From IMG/VR virus record IMGVR_UViG_3300011113_000717, positions 1 through 63,431 of that record: DNA of 63,431 bases. One strand, written 5' to 3'. The translations under genes and the position numbers were made by a program. The stretch is from a virus. The notes beneath the pieces are model-generated. The model did no database searches. It was not told the DNA's origin and was given only the letters and a program-made list of their open reading frames with translations. Numbering within the stretch: position 1 is the stretch's first letter; each line of letters opens with the position of its first letter. Below, one piece after another: positions 7,866 through 15,099 of this stretch.

Positions 7866-8582
7866 TTAAATCAAACCTTTGTTTACCATCTCTTTAACCA
7901 CAGTCAATTGTTCAGGACTTGGAGTATCCAACCATGAAATTGCAGTGTCGAAAACTTCACTCAACTCAGGTGTTAATAATTTTTTTTCTTGTAATATAAT
8001 TTTAACTTCTATCAACTGTTCTTTCAACTTTCCGACTTGTTGTACAAGAACTTCGACACCTTGAGTTTTCATAAGTTTTGTTATGAAAATCCAAAAAGAC
8101 CATTTGAATTCTCGTTTATCAAACAAAATTCTGTAGTTAATTATTCCTTTTTGTATTGCCCATCTTTGTATTGAATCGGGGGTCATTCGCAATAGGTTTT
8201 TAATCCCCTGCTTGACTCCTACCGATGCAATATTTCCTCCAACAGGATAAAGTCCAAATAATGCCGTTACTAAACCTAAAATAATGAATTCTGTTCTTTG
8301 AAGTCCTGATGTCATGGCAGCTCTTACAAAGTAGGATAAAGCATGAATTTCATCTATTACAAATGAAATAAGATTACCAAAACCTGGTACTACATCTATA
8401 GCCGCAGAAATAGCATCAACCATAAAATCTGCTCCCATGGGTTTTTTTGAATCGATTGCTCGCTTAGATTGACCGAAATTTTCAGGTGGTGCAAATTTTG
8501 GAGCAAGTGTCTTACCTTTCAATTCAAGAGACGTTTGCTCCATCACTTCTTTGATTCTATCTATATCTTCTTGTAAGTTCAT
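7866..8582 (-). CDS. Putative head-cargo protein with hydrophobic helices (B)
   Basis: 238 residues. Leader MNLQEDIDRIKEVMEQ is followed by an unrelated body. The body holds a segment around residues 50-125 with AISAAIDVVPGFGNLISFVI and a second hydrophobic glycine-rich stretch, FIILGLVTALFGLYPVGGNI. These Gly/Pro-bounded hydrophobic helices recall membrane-inserting parts of toxins or DNA-injection proteins. The C-terminal 80 residues are a helical, probably coiled segment. Same leader with a different body argues that the leader is a separable tag. No specific family assigned. Confidence 0.65.
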   Translation of the reverse strand: MNLQEDIDRIKEVMEQTSLELKGKTLAPKFAPPENFGQSKRAIDSKKPMGADFMVDAISAAIDVVPGFGNLISFVIDEIHALSYFVRAAMTSGLQRTEFIILGLVTALFGLYPVGGNIASVGVKQGIKNLLRMTPDSIQRWAIQKGIINYRILFDKREFKWSFWIFITKLMKTQGVEVLVQQVGKLKEQLIEVKIILQEKKLLTPELSEVFDTAISWLDTPSPEQLTVVKEMVNKGLI

Positions 8583-8923
8583 TCCAAATCAAGTTTACTT
8601 ATGAAGATTTGTTTTAGTGTCTGAAGTAGTTCTTTATCTTGAGTAATCGTCTTTAACAATATCTTCTCGATTTCTTCTAATTCTTCATGTGTCAAATCAT
8701 AATTTTCAATGACATTTCTTATTGAATAAAATATTGTCCTATCCAAGAAATTCTTAAAATAATTCTCATCGAATTCTCTGTCACTTCTAACAAATATTTC
8801 GTTAGCGGTATCAACAACTGCATTAAGAAACTCAGGAAGTCTCCTTCTTAAATAAGGATTAAGAAAACCTTCATTAATCCCCATAACCTCCTTAATTCTA
8901 TCTATGTCTTCTTGTAAATTCAT
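8579..8923 (-). CDS. Putative head-cargo protein with MNLQEDIDRI leader (C)
   Basis: 115 residues from the MNLQEDIDRI methionine; the longer frame to 8962 adds 13 residues that no neighbour has and overlaps the upstream gene. Leader ends G-I-N-E at residue 18, followed by GFLNPYLRRRLPEFLNAV, clearly homologous to gene A (7523). Overlaps gene B by 4 nt (ATGA-type junction). No enzymatic motif. Confidence 0.7.
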   Translation of the reverse strand: MNLQEDIDRIKEVMGINEGFLNPYLRRRLPEFLNAVVDTANEIFVRSDREFDENYFKNFLDRTIFYSIRNVIENYDLTHEELEEIEKILLKTITQDKELLQTLKQIFISKLDLE

Positions 8924-8927
8924 TTGA

Positions 8928-9545
8928 TTATATGTTGGAGATATAGTGATCGTAAATCTCATCGTATATCGAATGTTTCTTTACTAACTCCATTATCATT
9001 GGCTCTAACTCTTCACTTATTTTTAACTGTTCTTCGAATTCTCCACCTATTTCATCGGCAACGAAATCTCTTGTTGCTGAGAATATAACCCTTTCTAAAA
9101 AATCATCAAAGTTTTTGAATCTCCGTGGTGATAACCAGTCATATGAAGCTTCAATATAATCAAGTAAAGCATCCATTCTTCTTTTAACACGTATAATTTC
9201 CTTGGACTCATTGATTGATGAATCTTCACTTGAATAGTAATGATGTTTAATTTTTTTTAACAACCATTCATCATTTTGTAATATTCGAAGAGCAATTGGG
9301 AGTAACTCTTCCATTTCATCATTCTTGATAAGAATATTATTATAATCAAAAAACCCATCTATTGCATGCATTAAAACATACTGAAGATATTCTTCAAAAC
9401 TATCCCCTTCTTCTACTTCTATCCACTCGAAAGAATGAAGGATGGTATCAATAAATTCCTTTTGTCTTCTCCTGAAGAACATATCACGGCTTTCGTTAAT
9501 ACCCATGACTTCCTTAATCCTATTTATGTCTTCATGCAAATTCAT
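8928..9545 (-). CDS. Putative head-cargo protein, two-domain (D)
   Basis: 205 residues, first gene of the cluster. Leader MNLHEDINRIKEVMGINE is followed by two tandem copies of the helical domain found in A and C. The first starts near SRDMFFRRRQKEF and the second near IIRVKRRMDALLDYI. The linker between them contains another S-I-N-E triplet (near residue 109), so the same protease could split the protein into two one-domain pieces. Promoter-like TATTTAT lies 4 nt before the ATG and a terminator lies just upstream. Confidence 0.7.
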   Translation of the reverse strand: MNLHEDINRIKEVMGINESRDMFFRRRQKEFIDTILHSFEWIEVEEGDSFEEYLQYVLMHAIDGFFDYNNILIKNDEMEELLPIALRILQNDEWLLKKIKHHYYSSEDSSINESKEIIRVKRRMDALLDYIEASYDWLSPRRFKNFDDFLERVIFSATRDFVADEIGGEFEEQLKISEELEPMIMELVKKHSIYDEIYDHYISNI

Positions 9546-9549
9546 ATAG

Positions 9550-9556
9550 ATAAATA
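9550..9556 (-). promoter_or_regulatory. TATTTAT element, 4 nt before ATG 9545
   Basis: Coding strand reads TATTTAT, four bases, ATG. It lies within 10 nt downstream of the T-run of the DoxX gene's terminator, leaving no room for a -35 element outside the hairpin. Confidence 0.6.
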
Positions 9557-9565
9557 TATGGGAAA

Positions 9566-9594
9566 TAAAAAACCCCCACCTTTTGGGTGAGGGT
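9566..9594 (-). terminator. Rho-independent terminator
   Basis: Minus strand: ACCCTCACC, loop CAAAA, GGTGGGGGT, then TTTTTT. Nine-base stem with one wobble pair. Ends transcription of the DoxX-like gene that stops at 9600. Confidence 0.8.
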
Positions 9595-9599
9595 CTTTA

Positions 9600-9938
9600 T
9601 TAAATTACTCTAAGGAAATGTCCCAAGAGACCTGCAACTCCAATCATGATTGGAATCGAGGTTTTAGCCCCACCCATAAGTGATAGGTGCATTACTGCCG
9701 CCGCACTCATGAAGGACGCGATAAGGATTGCTCCAAAAATTGATAATCCAGGTACCAACAAAAGAACAACTCCAAGTAATTCTCCTGCACCTGTAAGAAC
9801 TCTATACTTCTCTAACTTCATGTAAGCAAAATTACCTACCATTTCTTGTGTTCCGATTAGTTTTTCGATTGCACCTTTTCCTAAAAATAGTGCGGTCGCA
9901 ACGGACAGTACCCATCCGATAATTGATAAAATTTCCAT
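9600..9938 (-). CDS. DoxX-like small membrane protein
   Basis: 112 residues with four hydrophobic segments: residues 4-22, 48-64, 66-86 and 93-110. The arrangement and the ALFLGKGAIEKL and LTGAGELLGVVLLL stretches match the DoxX-like four-helix inner-membrane family. Bacterial DoxX proteins are linked to redox functions, but no role is known in phages. No heme-binding or Cys motif seen. Followed by a strong terminator. Confidence 0.6.
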   Translation of the reverse strand: MEILSIIGWVLSVATALFLGKGAIEKLIGTQEMVGNFAYMKLEKYRVLTGAGELLGVVLLLVPGLSIFGAILIASFMSAAAVMHLSLMGGAKTSIPIMIGVAGLLGHFLRVI

Positions 9939-9981
9939 AGTGTGTTTTTTTATTTAACTTTAATAATTTATTCTGATAATG

Positions 9982-11184
9982 TCAAACAAATACGGAGGGA
10001 ATATCCTCCCATGATGTTGTGTATTTTTGTGACATGAAATCCTGTTTCATCTCCCATTTCTTCTCCACGTTTATGGGTGGTTGAATCAATTGGATTGGTT
10101 CTGTGAATAACGATATCTGCTCCACCGATTCGGGCATAAGATTGTTGAATATAATTCCACACTTCTTGTATGTCCTTGTAGATCTGAACATCCTATTTAA
10201 TTGAGGATAAACCTGAGACCATATCTCCTCCACATCTCGAGTTTGTTTTTGGAAAACTATTTGTTTGAATGAATAATGGTCATTACCCTTGTGTTTGTTT
10301 CCTGAAATAAAGATGGTTGCTTTGTTCGGAGATATTCCATTGTCCGTTAACTTCTTAACCCCGCTCGTAATGTAGGAATACATCGCCTCAGCAATTTGGT
10401 CAAACGAATCAATATCCTGTCCGAAAGATCTGGTGGATGCAATATTTCTCTTTAACTTTGGTACCTTTTGTATTGGGAAACAATACATACCTGTTAATTC
10501 CATCTTCGTCTTTAATCCATTCACGTTCATCATCTTCTTAATAATCATATCTGATTGCATGATGAACTGACCAACACTGTCGACTCCTATGGCTCTCAGC
10601 TTCTTTGACCACTTTCTTCCTATCCCCCAAACATCTGAGGCGGATATGGTATATAAGATATTTCTAAAGTTTGGTAAGGACCAGTAGGAGCATATCCCGT
10701 TATATTGGGATTGTCTCTTGGCGATATGTGAGGTGAGTTTTGCCAAGGTTTTGTTTGGGCCAATACCAATTGATACAGGAATCCCTGTTAACCTCTTCAC
10801 CTCGTTCCTAATGAAGTGTAGTCGGTCTTCCAACTCCTCATCAGGAATGTTGGAGAAGTCCACGAAGGCTTCATCTATGGAATACACCTCCACTTCGGAA
10901 GCATACTTCTTGATTGTTGTCATCACTCTATCAGACATATCTCCATAAAGATTGTAGTTAGAAGAATACACACAGAACCTGTGTTCATCCATGAAATCTT
11001 TTTTCTGAAAGAACGGTTCTCCCATCTTTATCCCCAAATCTTTTGCTTCTTGAGAACGAGCAATCACACAACCATCGTTGTTGGAAAGCACAACTGTTGG
11101 TCTCCCGATTGAAACAGGATTGAATACCCTTTCACAAGAGACATAGAAATTGTTACAGTCAACTATACCAATTTTTTTATTCAT
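9982..11184 (-). CDS. umuC: Y-family translesion DNA polymerase, UmuC-like
   Basis: 400 residues. Starts IGIVDCNNFYVSCER with the first catalytic Asp at 9, followed by the VVLSNNDGCVIARS finger motif typical of UmuC, and YSIDEAFVDF with catalytic Asp104-Glu105. The GIGPNKTLAKLTSHIAK helix-hairpin region and the KYTTSWEDIP tail are also UmuC-like. It is about 20 residues shorter than E. coli UmuC, mostly near the C-terminus. It would synthesise DNA across lesions. Its ATG overlaps the stop of a tiny membrane-protein gene, and a UmuD-like gene lies just upstream, forming one operon. Confidence 0.9.
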   Translation of the reverse strand: MNKKIGIVDCNNFYVSCERVFNPVSIGRPTVVLSNNDGCVIARSQEAKDLGIKMGEPFFQKKDFMDEHRFCVYSSNYNLYGDMSDRVMTTIKKYASEVEVYSIDEAFVDFSNIPDEELEDRLHFIRNEVKRLTGIPVSIGIGPNKTLAKLTSHIAKRQSQYNGICSYWSLPNFRNILYTISASDVWGIGRKWSKKLRAIGVDSVGQFIMQSDMIIKKMMNVNGLKTKMELTGMYCFPIQKVPKLKRNIASTRSFGQDIDSFDQIAEAMYSYITSGVKKLTDNGISPNKATIFISGNKHKGNDHYSFKQIVFQKQTRDVEEIWSQVYPQLNRMFRSTRTYKKCGIIFNNLMPESVEQISLFTEPIQLIQPPINVEKKWEMKQDFMSQKYTTSWEDIPSVFV

Positions 11185-11306
11185 TTTCTCCCAATGAAAA
11201 ACAACACGATTAATCCGATAATTAGGTATCCCATAAAGTTTGGGATATTATTTATTCCCCAAACAACAATAAACCCAACAATTAATATATTGAGAAGTCT
11301 TAACAT
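11181..11306 (-). CDS. Tiny membrane protein between umuD-like and umuC
   Basis: 41 residues starting MLRLLNILIVGFIVVWG, with two predicted membrane helices (3-18 and 25-39) separated by a short turn. The stop overlaps the umuC start as ATGA and the start lies 3 nt after the end of the UmuD-like gene, so it is translationally embedded in the operon. No known family; too short to classify. Confidence 0.6.
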   Translation of the reverse strand: MLRLLNILIVGFIVVWGINNIPNFMGYLIIGLIVLFFIGRK

Positions 11307-11309
11307 AAT

Positions 11310-11630
11310 TTATAGTTTGTTTAATATCCAAGAAACTTTTCCCCACACATTGGATTGACCTTCGAATTTCCGTATCTTGAAACAAGATGTGTCGGCAAGT
11401 ACTACTAAATCATCCTCCACAGGATCCACTGATTTGTCGATGACAAGAATGTTTCCATTCTTAACCCCAAGGGTATCAGGTCCCTTATATCTAAAATAAA
11501 ATGTGGTATGAATGTTATTAACAATCAACTCATTCAGATCCAATCTTTTATCAACATATGATTCAGCAGGAGACGCAAACCCCGTGGTCCGAGATTTAAT
11601 AAAAAGCATATCTTTATCTATGGTAGCCAT
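11310..11630 (-). CDS. UmuD/LexA-like protein without the catalytic serine
   Basis: 106 residues aligning with UmuD from its processed region onward: GFASPAESYVDKRLDLNELI corresponds to the GFPSPAADYVEQRIDLNQLL-type start of UmuD. The Ser of the UmuD G-D-S-M motif is replaced: here the segment reads YKGPDTLGVKNG (residues 48-59). A Lys in KIRKFE (about 85-90) remains. It therefore seems unable to self-cleave by the usual Ser-Lys dyad. It could act as a ready-made UmuD'-like partner of the adjacent UmuC. Short N-terminal arm of only about 15 residues. Confidence 0.75.
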   Translation of the reverse strand: MATIDKDMLFIKSRTTGFASPAESYVDKRLDLNELIVNNIHTTFYFRYKGPDTLGVKNGNILVIDKSVDPVEDDLVVLADTSCFKIRKFEGQSNVWGKVSWILNKL

Positions 11631-11670
11631 AATTGAAAGATACGAAAAAATATTAAATAAAAAAACTTAG

Positions 11671-12099
11671 TTATTTCTTTTTCTTAACACAGTTTGGATA
11701 TCTTTTACCAAACATAGTTTTCATTCCTTTCTGAGTATAACCTTTCCAACATCTTTCCGTTAGTTCACCTTCGAATAAATCTGTAGTATCCTCATCACAG
11801 TTACGAACAAATGCCGAACGCATCCGAGGTGAAATCTCGAAATAATTATTTACAGTAGTGTAAACTTCATCCATTATATCTCTCGCTAAGTCACGTGTAA
11901 GGTGATTATGACTGACTTTGAAAATAACTGAAACCCAATATCTTGGATAATTTACGTTTTCAGTGGAACCCTCGACTTCAATTTTACAAATGTCTTCAGG
12001 ATATTTGGAAACTATAGTTCTATCAACAAGCCTCTGTATTAAACGAGTATAATCAACGTTTCGTTCTTCTCTTAAAATTCTTCGGATAAGATCTCTCAT
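11671..12099 (-). CDS. Putative head-cargo protein with C-terminal CWKGY motif
   Basis: 142 residues. The N-terminus MRDLIRRILREERN is an amphipathic basic helix with an L-R-E triplet at residues 9-11. The C-terminus, CWKGYTQKGMKTMFGKRYPN followed by CV and a Lys run, has two Cys about 20 residues apart. From memory this tail recurs on various phage proteins, but I cannot verify that here. The centre (50-100) is a mixed alpha/beta domain I do not recognise. TATTTAT lies 5 nt before the start. Confidence 0.65.
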   Translation of the reverse strand: MRDLIRRILREERNVDYTRLIQRLVDRTIVSKYPEDICKIEVEGSTENVNYPRYWVSVIFKVSHNHLTRDLARDIMDEVYTTVNNYFEISPRMRSAFVRNCDEDTTDLFEGELTERCWKGYTQKGMKTMFGKRYPNCVKKKK

Positions 12100-12104
12100 T
12101 GTGT

Positions 12105-12111
12105 ATAAATA
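12105..12111 (-). promoter_or_regulatory. TATTTAT element, 5 nt before ATG 12099
   Basis: Coding strand TATTTAT, acaca, ATG. Confidence 0.55.
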
Positions 12112-12120
12112 CCTGAGAAA

Positions 12121-12465
12121 TTAAAATAACTTTCGTAGAATCTTGAACTTAACCCTATCCATTTTAGTCATCCCATTTCGACTCCATAAGTCTTTGTCAA
12201 TCAAACTCTCATATTTCCCATACAGATAGTTTCTTAAGAACAAGAAGTCCCAACGGTCAGTAACGAATCTCTTTACATTAGTTTTGTTTGGAAGTCTGAA
12301 CGACCATGATAATAATGAACTCTTACGTAACTGTTTGGTAATACTGAAGAATGCAAAACCTCCAGCAGAATTCGATCCATCATATTTAGCCGAAAACAAC
12401 ACAAACTTGAAATTAACTCTGTGTAACTTCCAAGAAACTTTTTCTAATAATTCATTAACTTTCAT
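12121..12465 (-). CDS. Hypothetical protein
   Basis: 114 residues, basic, with aromatic-rich beta-like segments (FKFVLFSAKYDGSN, GGFAFFSI) and a C-terminal helical part. No family recognised. Divergent from the gene at 12548 with 82 bases between; 21 nt from the gene at 12099. Confidence 0.55.
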   Translation of the reverse strand: MKVNELLEKVSWKLHRVNFKFVLFSAKYDGSNSAGGFAFFSITKQLRKSSLLSWSFRLPNKTNVKRFVTDRWDFLFLRNYLYGKYESLIDKDLWSRNGMTKMDRVKFKILRKLF

Positions 12466-12536
12466 ACAATTCTATTTACTGATTAAAAATAACAATAATC
12501 CTTGAAATAATAAAGTCAGGAAATCAGGTCAATTTG

Positions 12537-12543
12537 TATTTAT
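12537..12543 (+). promoter_or_regulatory. TATTTAT element, 4 nt before ATG 12548
   Basis: TTTGTATTTAT, cagt, ATG. Same context (TTTG before TATTTAT) as at 18716. Confidence 0.6.
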
Positions 12544-12547
12544 CAGT

Positions 12548-13201
12548 ATGAGCTACTTAGTCGCAAACATCCCCCCAATAGAAGTTTTAATAGATAAAAA
12601 ATTCTTGTACGATTTTCAAAAAGATGAAACGGGAAAATACTTAGGTGATGGTGAGTGGGAAAAAGGACATTGGGTTAGTGTAAAATCTATTCCCAACCGA
12701 GCACTATTGTTTGAGACTTATGTAGACAAATTTGGTGCGGTATATGATAAATTACCAATACACGCTTTTCGATGGAGAGAACCTCAACCAACAGATAAAG
12801 TGTTCCCATTAGACTTTTTACAACTTTGGGATTGCTTATCATATAACGTGTCAGTGATTGAAAAACGAGTCTTGAGAGGTGTTAAGACTTTCACCACGAT
12901 GAAAGACCAAAGTATTGTTGAGGGTGAGTATTTGTTCACAATTGATACCGCCCATTCAGATCCTAATGAAATCGACTGTGGATGGAGTGAAACTCCCAAT
13001 GAACATAAGTGTTACAACATATCGAAGTTGGAAAATGGACAGATATGTGCACAACCTAATAACAGAACGAGATGGTATCAACCGAGTAGAACTTCGGATA
13101 TAACACAAATTCCCTACTTCAGATATTCGACAAAAATTTGGAAATCAGAGGATTATAGTAAATGGCGTCCTTCAGATGAAAATTGGGATTACACTCCCTA
13201 A
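12548..13201 (+). CDS. Hypothetical protein
   Basis: 217 residues, rich in Trp and other aromatics, with beta-like composition and four Cys (WDCLSY, DCGW, KCYN, ICAQ). No domain recognised. Ends with NWDYTP. The Trp- and Cys-containing segments look like a folded beta domain, perhaps a virion or extracellular protein, but nothing in the neighbourhood fixes a role. Convergent with the metallopeptidase-ParB gene, 6 nt apart. Confidence 0.65.
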   Translation: MSYLVANIPPIEVLIDKKFLYDFQKDETGKYLGDGEWEKGHWVSVKSIPNRALLFETYVDKFGAVYDKLPIHAFRWREPQPTDKVFPLDFLQLWDCLSYNVSVIEKRVLRGVKTFTTMKDQSIVEGEYLFTIDTAHSDPNEIDCGWSETPNEHKCYNISKLENGQICAQPNNRTRWYQPSRTSDITQIPYFRYSTKIWKSEDYSKWRPSDENWDYTP

Positions 13202-13207
13202 AAATAA

Positions 13208-14032
13208 TTAAATCTCACCAATCAAAACCATCGGAGTCATTCCTAATGCCGCCGCAGTTGATAACCTTGTATTCCCTGCAACCAAATAATATCTGTCACC
13301 AAATTTGAGTATCATTGGTCTATGATAATCTCCACCCAATAGTGATTTTGCTAATTTCGTGGGATTGGTTTTGTTAAATTCTTTAGCAATTTTCCTCACC
13401 TTATCCATTTCTCCCACCTTAATTTGATTAGAGTGTGTATTTTCTAATTTACTCCAAACTTCGAAAGGAATTTCAATTTCAACACCATTTCTGAATGCAT
13501 CTACAACATCATCGACTGATGTTTCGATTCCCTTTCTTGATAAATCCTCCACCGTTCTTTCAATTTCCTCTATCTCATCATCAATAGGATCTTTTTTTCT
13601 ACGAAAAGAAACGACTTTTTTCTTACCTTTTTTTTCTTCATAAAGGGTGTCTTTGAAATCAGGATTTTGTTTGTCAAACTTCTTGATAAAAATACCTGAG
13701 AGAACATTACTCATATTCTCCTCAGGTCCTCCAATGTCTTGTATCTTTTGCTTGTCGTTCAATCCCATCTTTTGATACTGATATTCATGAACCCATTCAT
13801 GAGATATTGTCCTCAAGATGTCAATTAACATTCTACCTTTAGCCAGGATAAACATTTTACTACCTGGCATTCTTACACCTGTTGTACCTGTAGTGGATTG
13901 ATTGCTAGTAAGGTTAACCTCCACATCTGAAGATAGTGGGAGTTGGCTTTGTAGGAATTTAATAAATGAAGAAATAACCTCTAATTGTTCCTGATTAACT
14001 TCTGACTTTGGACTTTTGATACAAACTTTCAT
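13208..14032 (-). CDS. Zinc metallopeptidase-like domain fused to ParB-like domain
   Basis: 274 residues in two parts. Residues 60-120 contain SHEWVHEYQ (HExxH at 78-82) and then GGPEENMSN about 20 residues later, which could supply a third Glu ligand as in gluzincin peptidases. A charged linker (about 125-170) follows. The C-terminus has RPMILKFGDRYYLVAGNTRL and then STAAALGM, the signature of the ParB/sulfiredoxin-like N-terminal domain that binds CTP or ATP in known members. TATTTAT lies 5 nt before the start. Fusion of these two activities is unusual; function unknown. Confidence 0.65.
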   Translation of the reverse strand: MKVCIKSPKSEVNQEQLEVISSFIKFLQSQLPLSSDVEVNLTSNQSTTGTTGVRMPGSKMFILAKGRMLIDILRTISHEWVHEYQYQKMGLNDKQKIQDIGGPEENMSNVLSGIFIKKFDKQNPDFKDTLYEEKKGKKKVVSFRRKKDPIDDEIEEIERTVEDLSRKGIETSVDDVVDAFRNGVEIEIPFEVWSKLENTHSNQIKVGEMDKVRKIAKEFNKTNPTKLAKSLLGGDYHRPMILKFGDRYYLVAGNTRLSTAAALGMTPMVLIGEI

Positions 14033-14037
14033 CAGGT

Positions 14038-14044
14038 ATAAATA
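14038..14044 (-). promoter_or_regulatory. TATTTAT element, 5 nt before ATG 14032
   Basis: Coding strand AATATTTAT, acctg, ATG. Confidence 0.55.
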
Positions 14045-14062
14045 TTATGAAATACGGTTATT

Positions 14063-14200
14063 TTATTGCGATGTCTCTGTTCGTCTTTTACTTTCAATTT
14101 TTTTACACTTGTCTGCGACGACTTTTACCAACTCTCCCATTGGATTATTCGCTAAAAAAAACCTCATTCTTGTGTCCGATTCTAATTTTCTTACTTTCAT
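14063..14200 (-). CDS. Very small basic protein
   Basis: 45 residues starting MKVRKLESDTRMRFFLAN, rich in Lys/Arg, with one Cys. It fills the otherwise empty gap between the genes at 14249 and 14032 on the same strand. TATTTAT occurs 23 nt upstream of its ATG (14224-14230). The antisense frame across the same bases is hydrophobic and implausible. No function assigned. Confidence 0.45.
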   Translation of the reverse strand: MKVRKLESDTRMRFFLANNPMGELVKVVADKCKKIESKRRTETSQ

Positions 14201-14248
14201 GTTCTGTTATTATTTACTAATTAATAAATAGTTGGATTTCACCAAATA

Positions 14249-14503
14249 TTATTTGGTGTGAGATGTTTTGTCAATTGCTTTGATACACTTTCTCATCGCT
14301 TCAAACTGACCCCAAGAAAGTTGTATTTGTCGTTCCCCCTGAGAATCAAAAATGTGAATATCATATCCTTCACCATTCGACCATTCAGTTACCTCAAGGA
14401 AATGACCCTTGTCTTTATTATCAAAGTCCATAGAACCAATACAATAGTCTTTTAGTTCCACGAATGTAGATTTTCTATTTGTTACTTTTATTTCTTTTTT
14501 CAT
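14249..14503 (-). CDS. Hypothetical protein
   Basis: 84 residues, beta-rich (TFVELKDYCIGSMDF, GYDIHIFDSQGERQIQLSW), ending in a short helix. No family recognised. Overlaps the stop of the membrane-protein gene upstream by 4 nt, so it is part of the 15806-14249 operon. Confidence 0.6.
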   Translation of the reverse strand: MKKEIKVTNRKSTFVELKDYCIGSMDFDNKDKGHFLEVTEWSNGEGYDIHIFDSQGERQIQLSWGQFEAMRKCIKAIDKTSHTK

Positions 14504-14868
14504 ATTTGGTTGGTGTCATAAGATTTAGGTGATGGTAATCCACTATATTCACAATAGAGTTCATCTCGTTTCTTTTGTAAGTCATCTTTTATTTTTTCAG
14601 GGAAATAAATACCGTCAGACTCCATGTCAGCCATGGTTCTATCGATTGTTTTTATTAGAGACTTTTTATCATTTTTTGATAAAGACACATCTTCGAATAA
14701 AGACTCCAAAAGATAATATATAGCGTCACGACCAAACTTCGATCCTTTTGGATCGTATTTGTATTCTTCTTTCTCCATCTTGGAGAATTCTTTGATAGAG
14801 GTAACAATGAATACCACAAAGGCAATCATTACAACCACAGACAAAATTACAATTTCAATGTTTTCCAT
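14500..14868 (-). CDS. Single-span membrane protein
   Basis: 122 residues: one N-terminal membrane helix (residues 5-24, IVILSVVVMIAFVVFIVTSI), then a charged cytoplasmic or periplasmic helical domain. No known family. Overlaps its neighbours on both sides. Confidence 0.6.
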   Translation of the reverse strand: MENIEIVILSVVVMIAFVVFIVTSIKEFSKMEKEEYKYDPKGSKFGRDAIYYLLESLFEDVSLSKNDKKSLIKTIDRTMADMESDGIYFPEKIKDDLQKKRDELYCEYSGLPSPKSYDTNQI

Positions 14869-15040
14869 TTCTTTTCTTAAGGTTAAAAATCATTACAAAT
14901 CCTAAAATAGTGGGACACCACAAGCCAATGAAGATGGCCTTGAGTGGCTCATCCAAGAAAACGAAGTAATATTCTGATATTCCAATCAGTGCAATTACAA
15001 GTAGAAGCAATACTACTTCTGAGATTTTGAAGTTTTTCAT
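14855..15040 (-). CDS. Small two-span membrane protein
   Basis: 61 residues with hydrophobic helices at 8-28 and 33-52, ending in a basic tail. Overlaps the following gene by 14 nt. Unknown function. Confidence 0.5.
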   Translation of the reverse strand: MKNFKISEVVLLLLVIALIGISEYYFVFLDEPLKAIFIGLWCPTILGFVMIFNLKKRNGKH

Positions 15041-15099
15041 GTTTTTATATTTGAATTCAAAAATAAGAAAAAAACTTCAGATTACAAAATGAGTTTGAC

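Noticed and set aside
9968-10162. 64-codon frame inside umuC on the same strand.
   Set aside because: It overlaps the well-supported UmuC reading frame in another frame.
14016-14231. Plus-strand hydrophobic frame of 71 codons.
   Set aside because: It is antisense to the 45-residue gene and has no start element; composition looks like a shadow.
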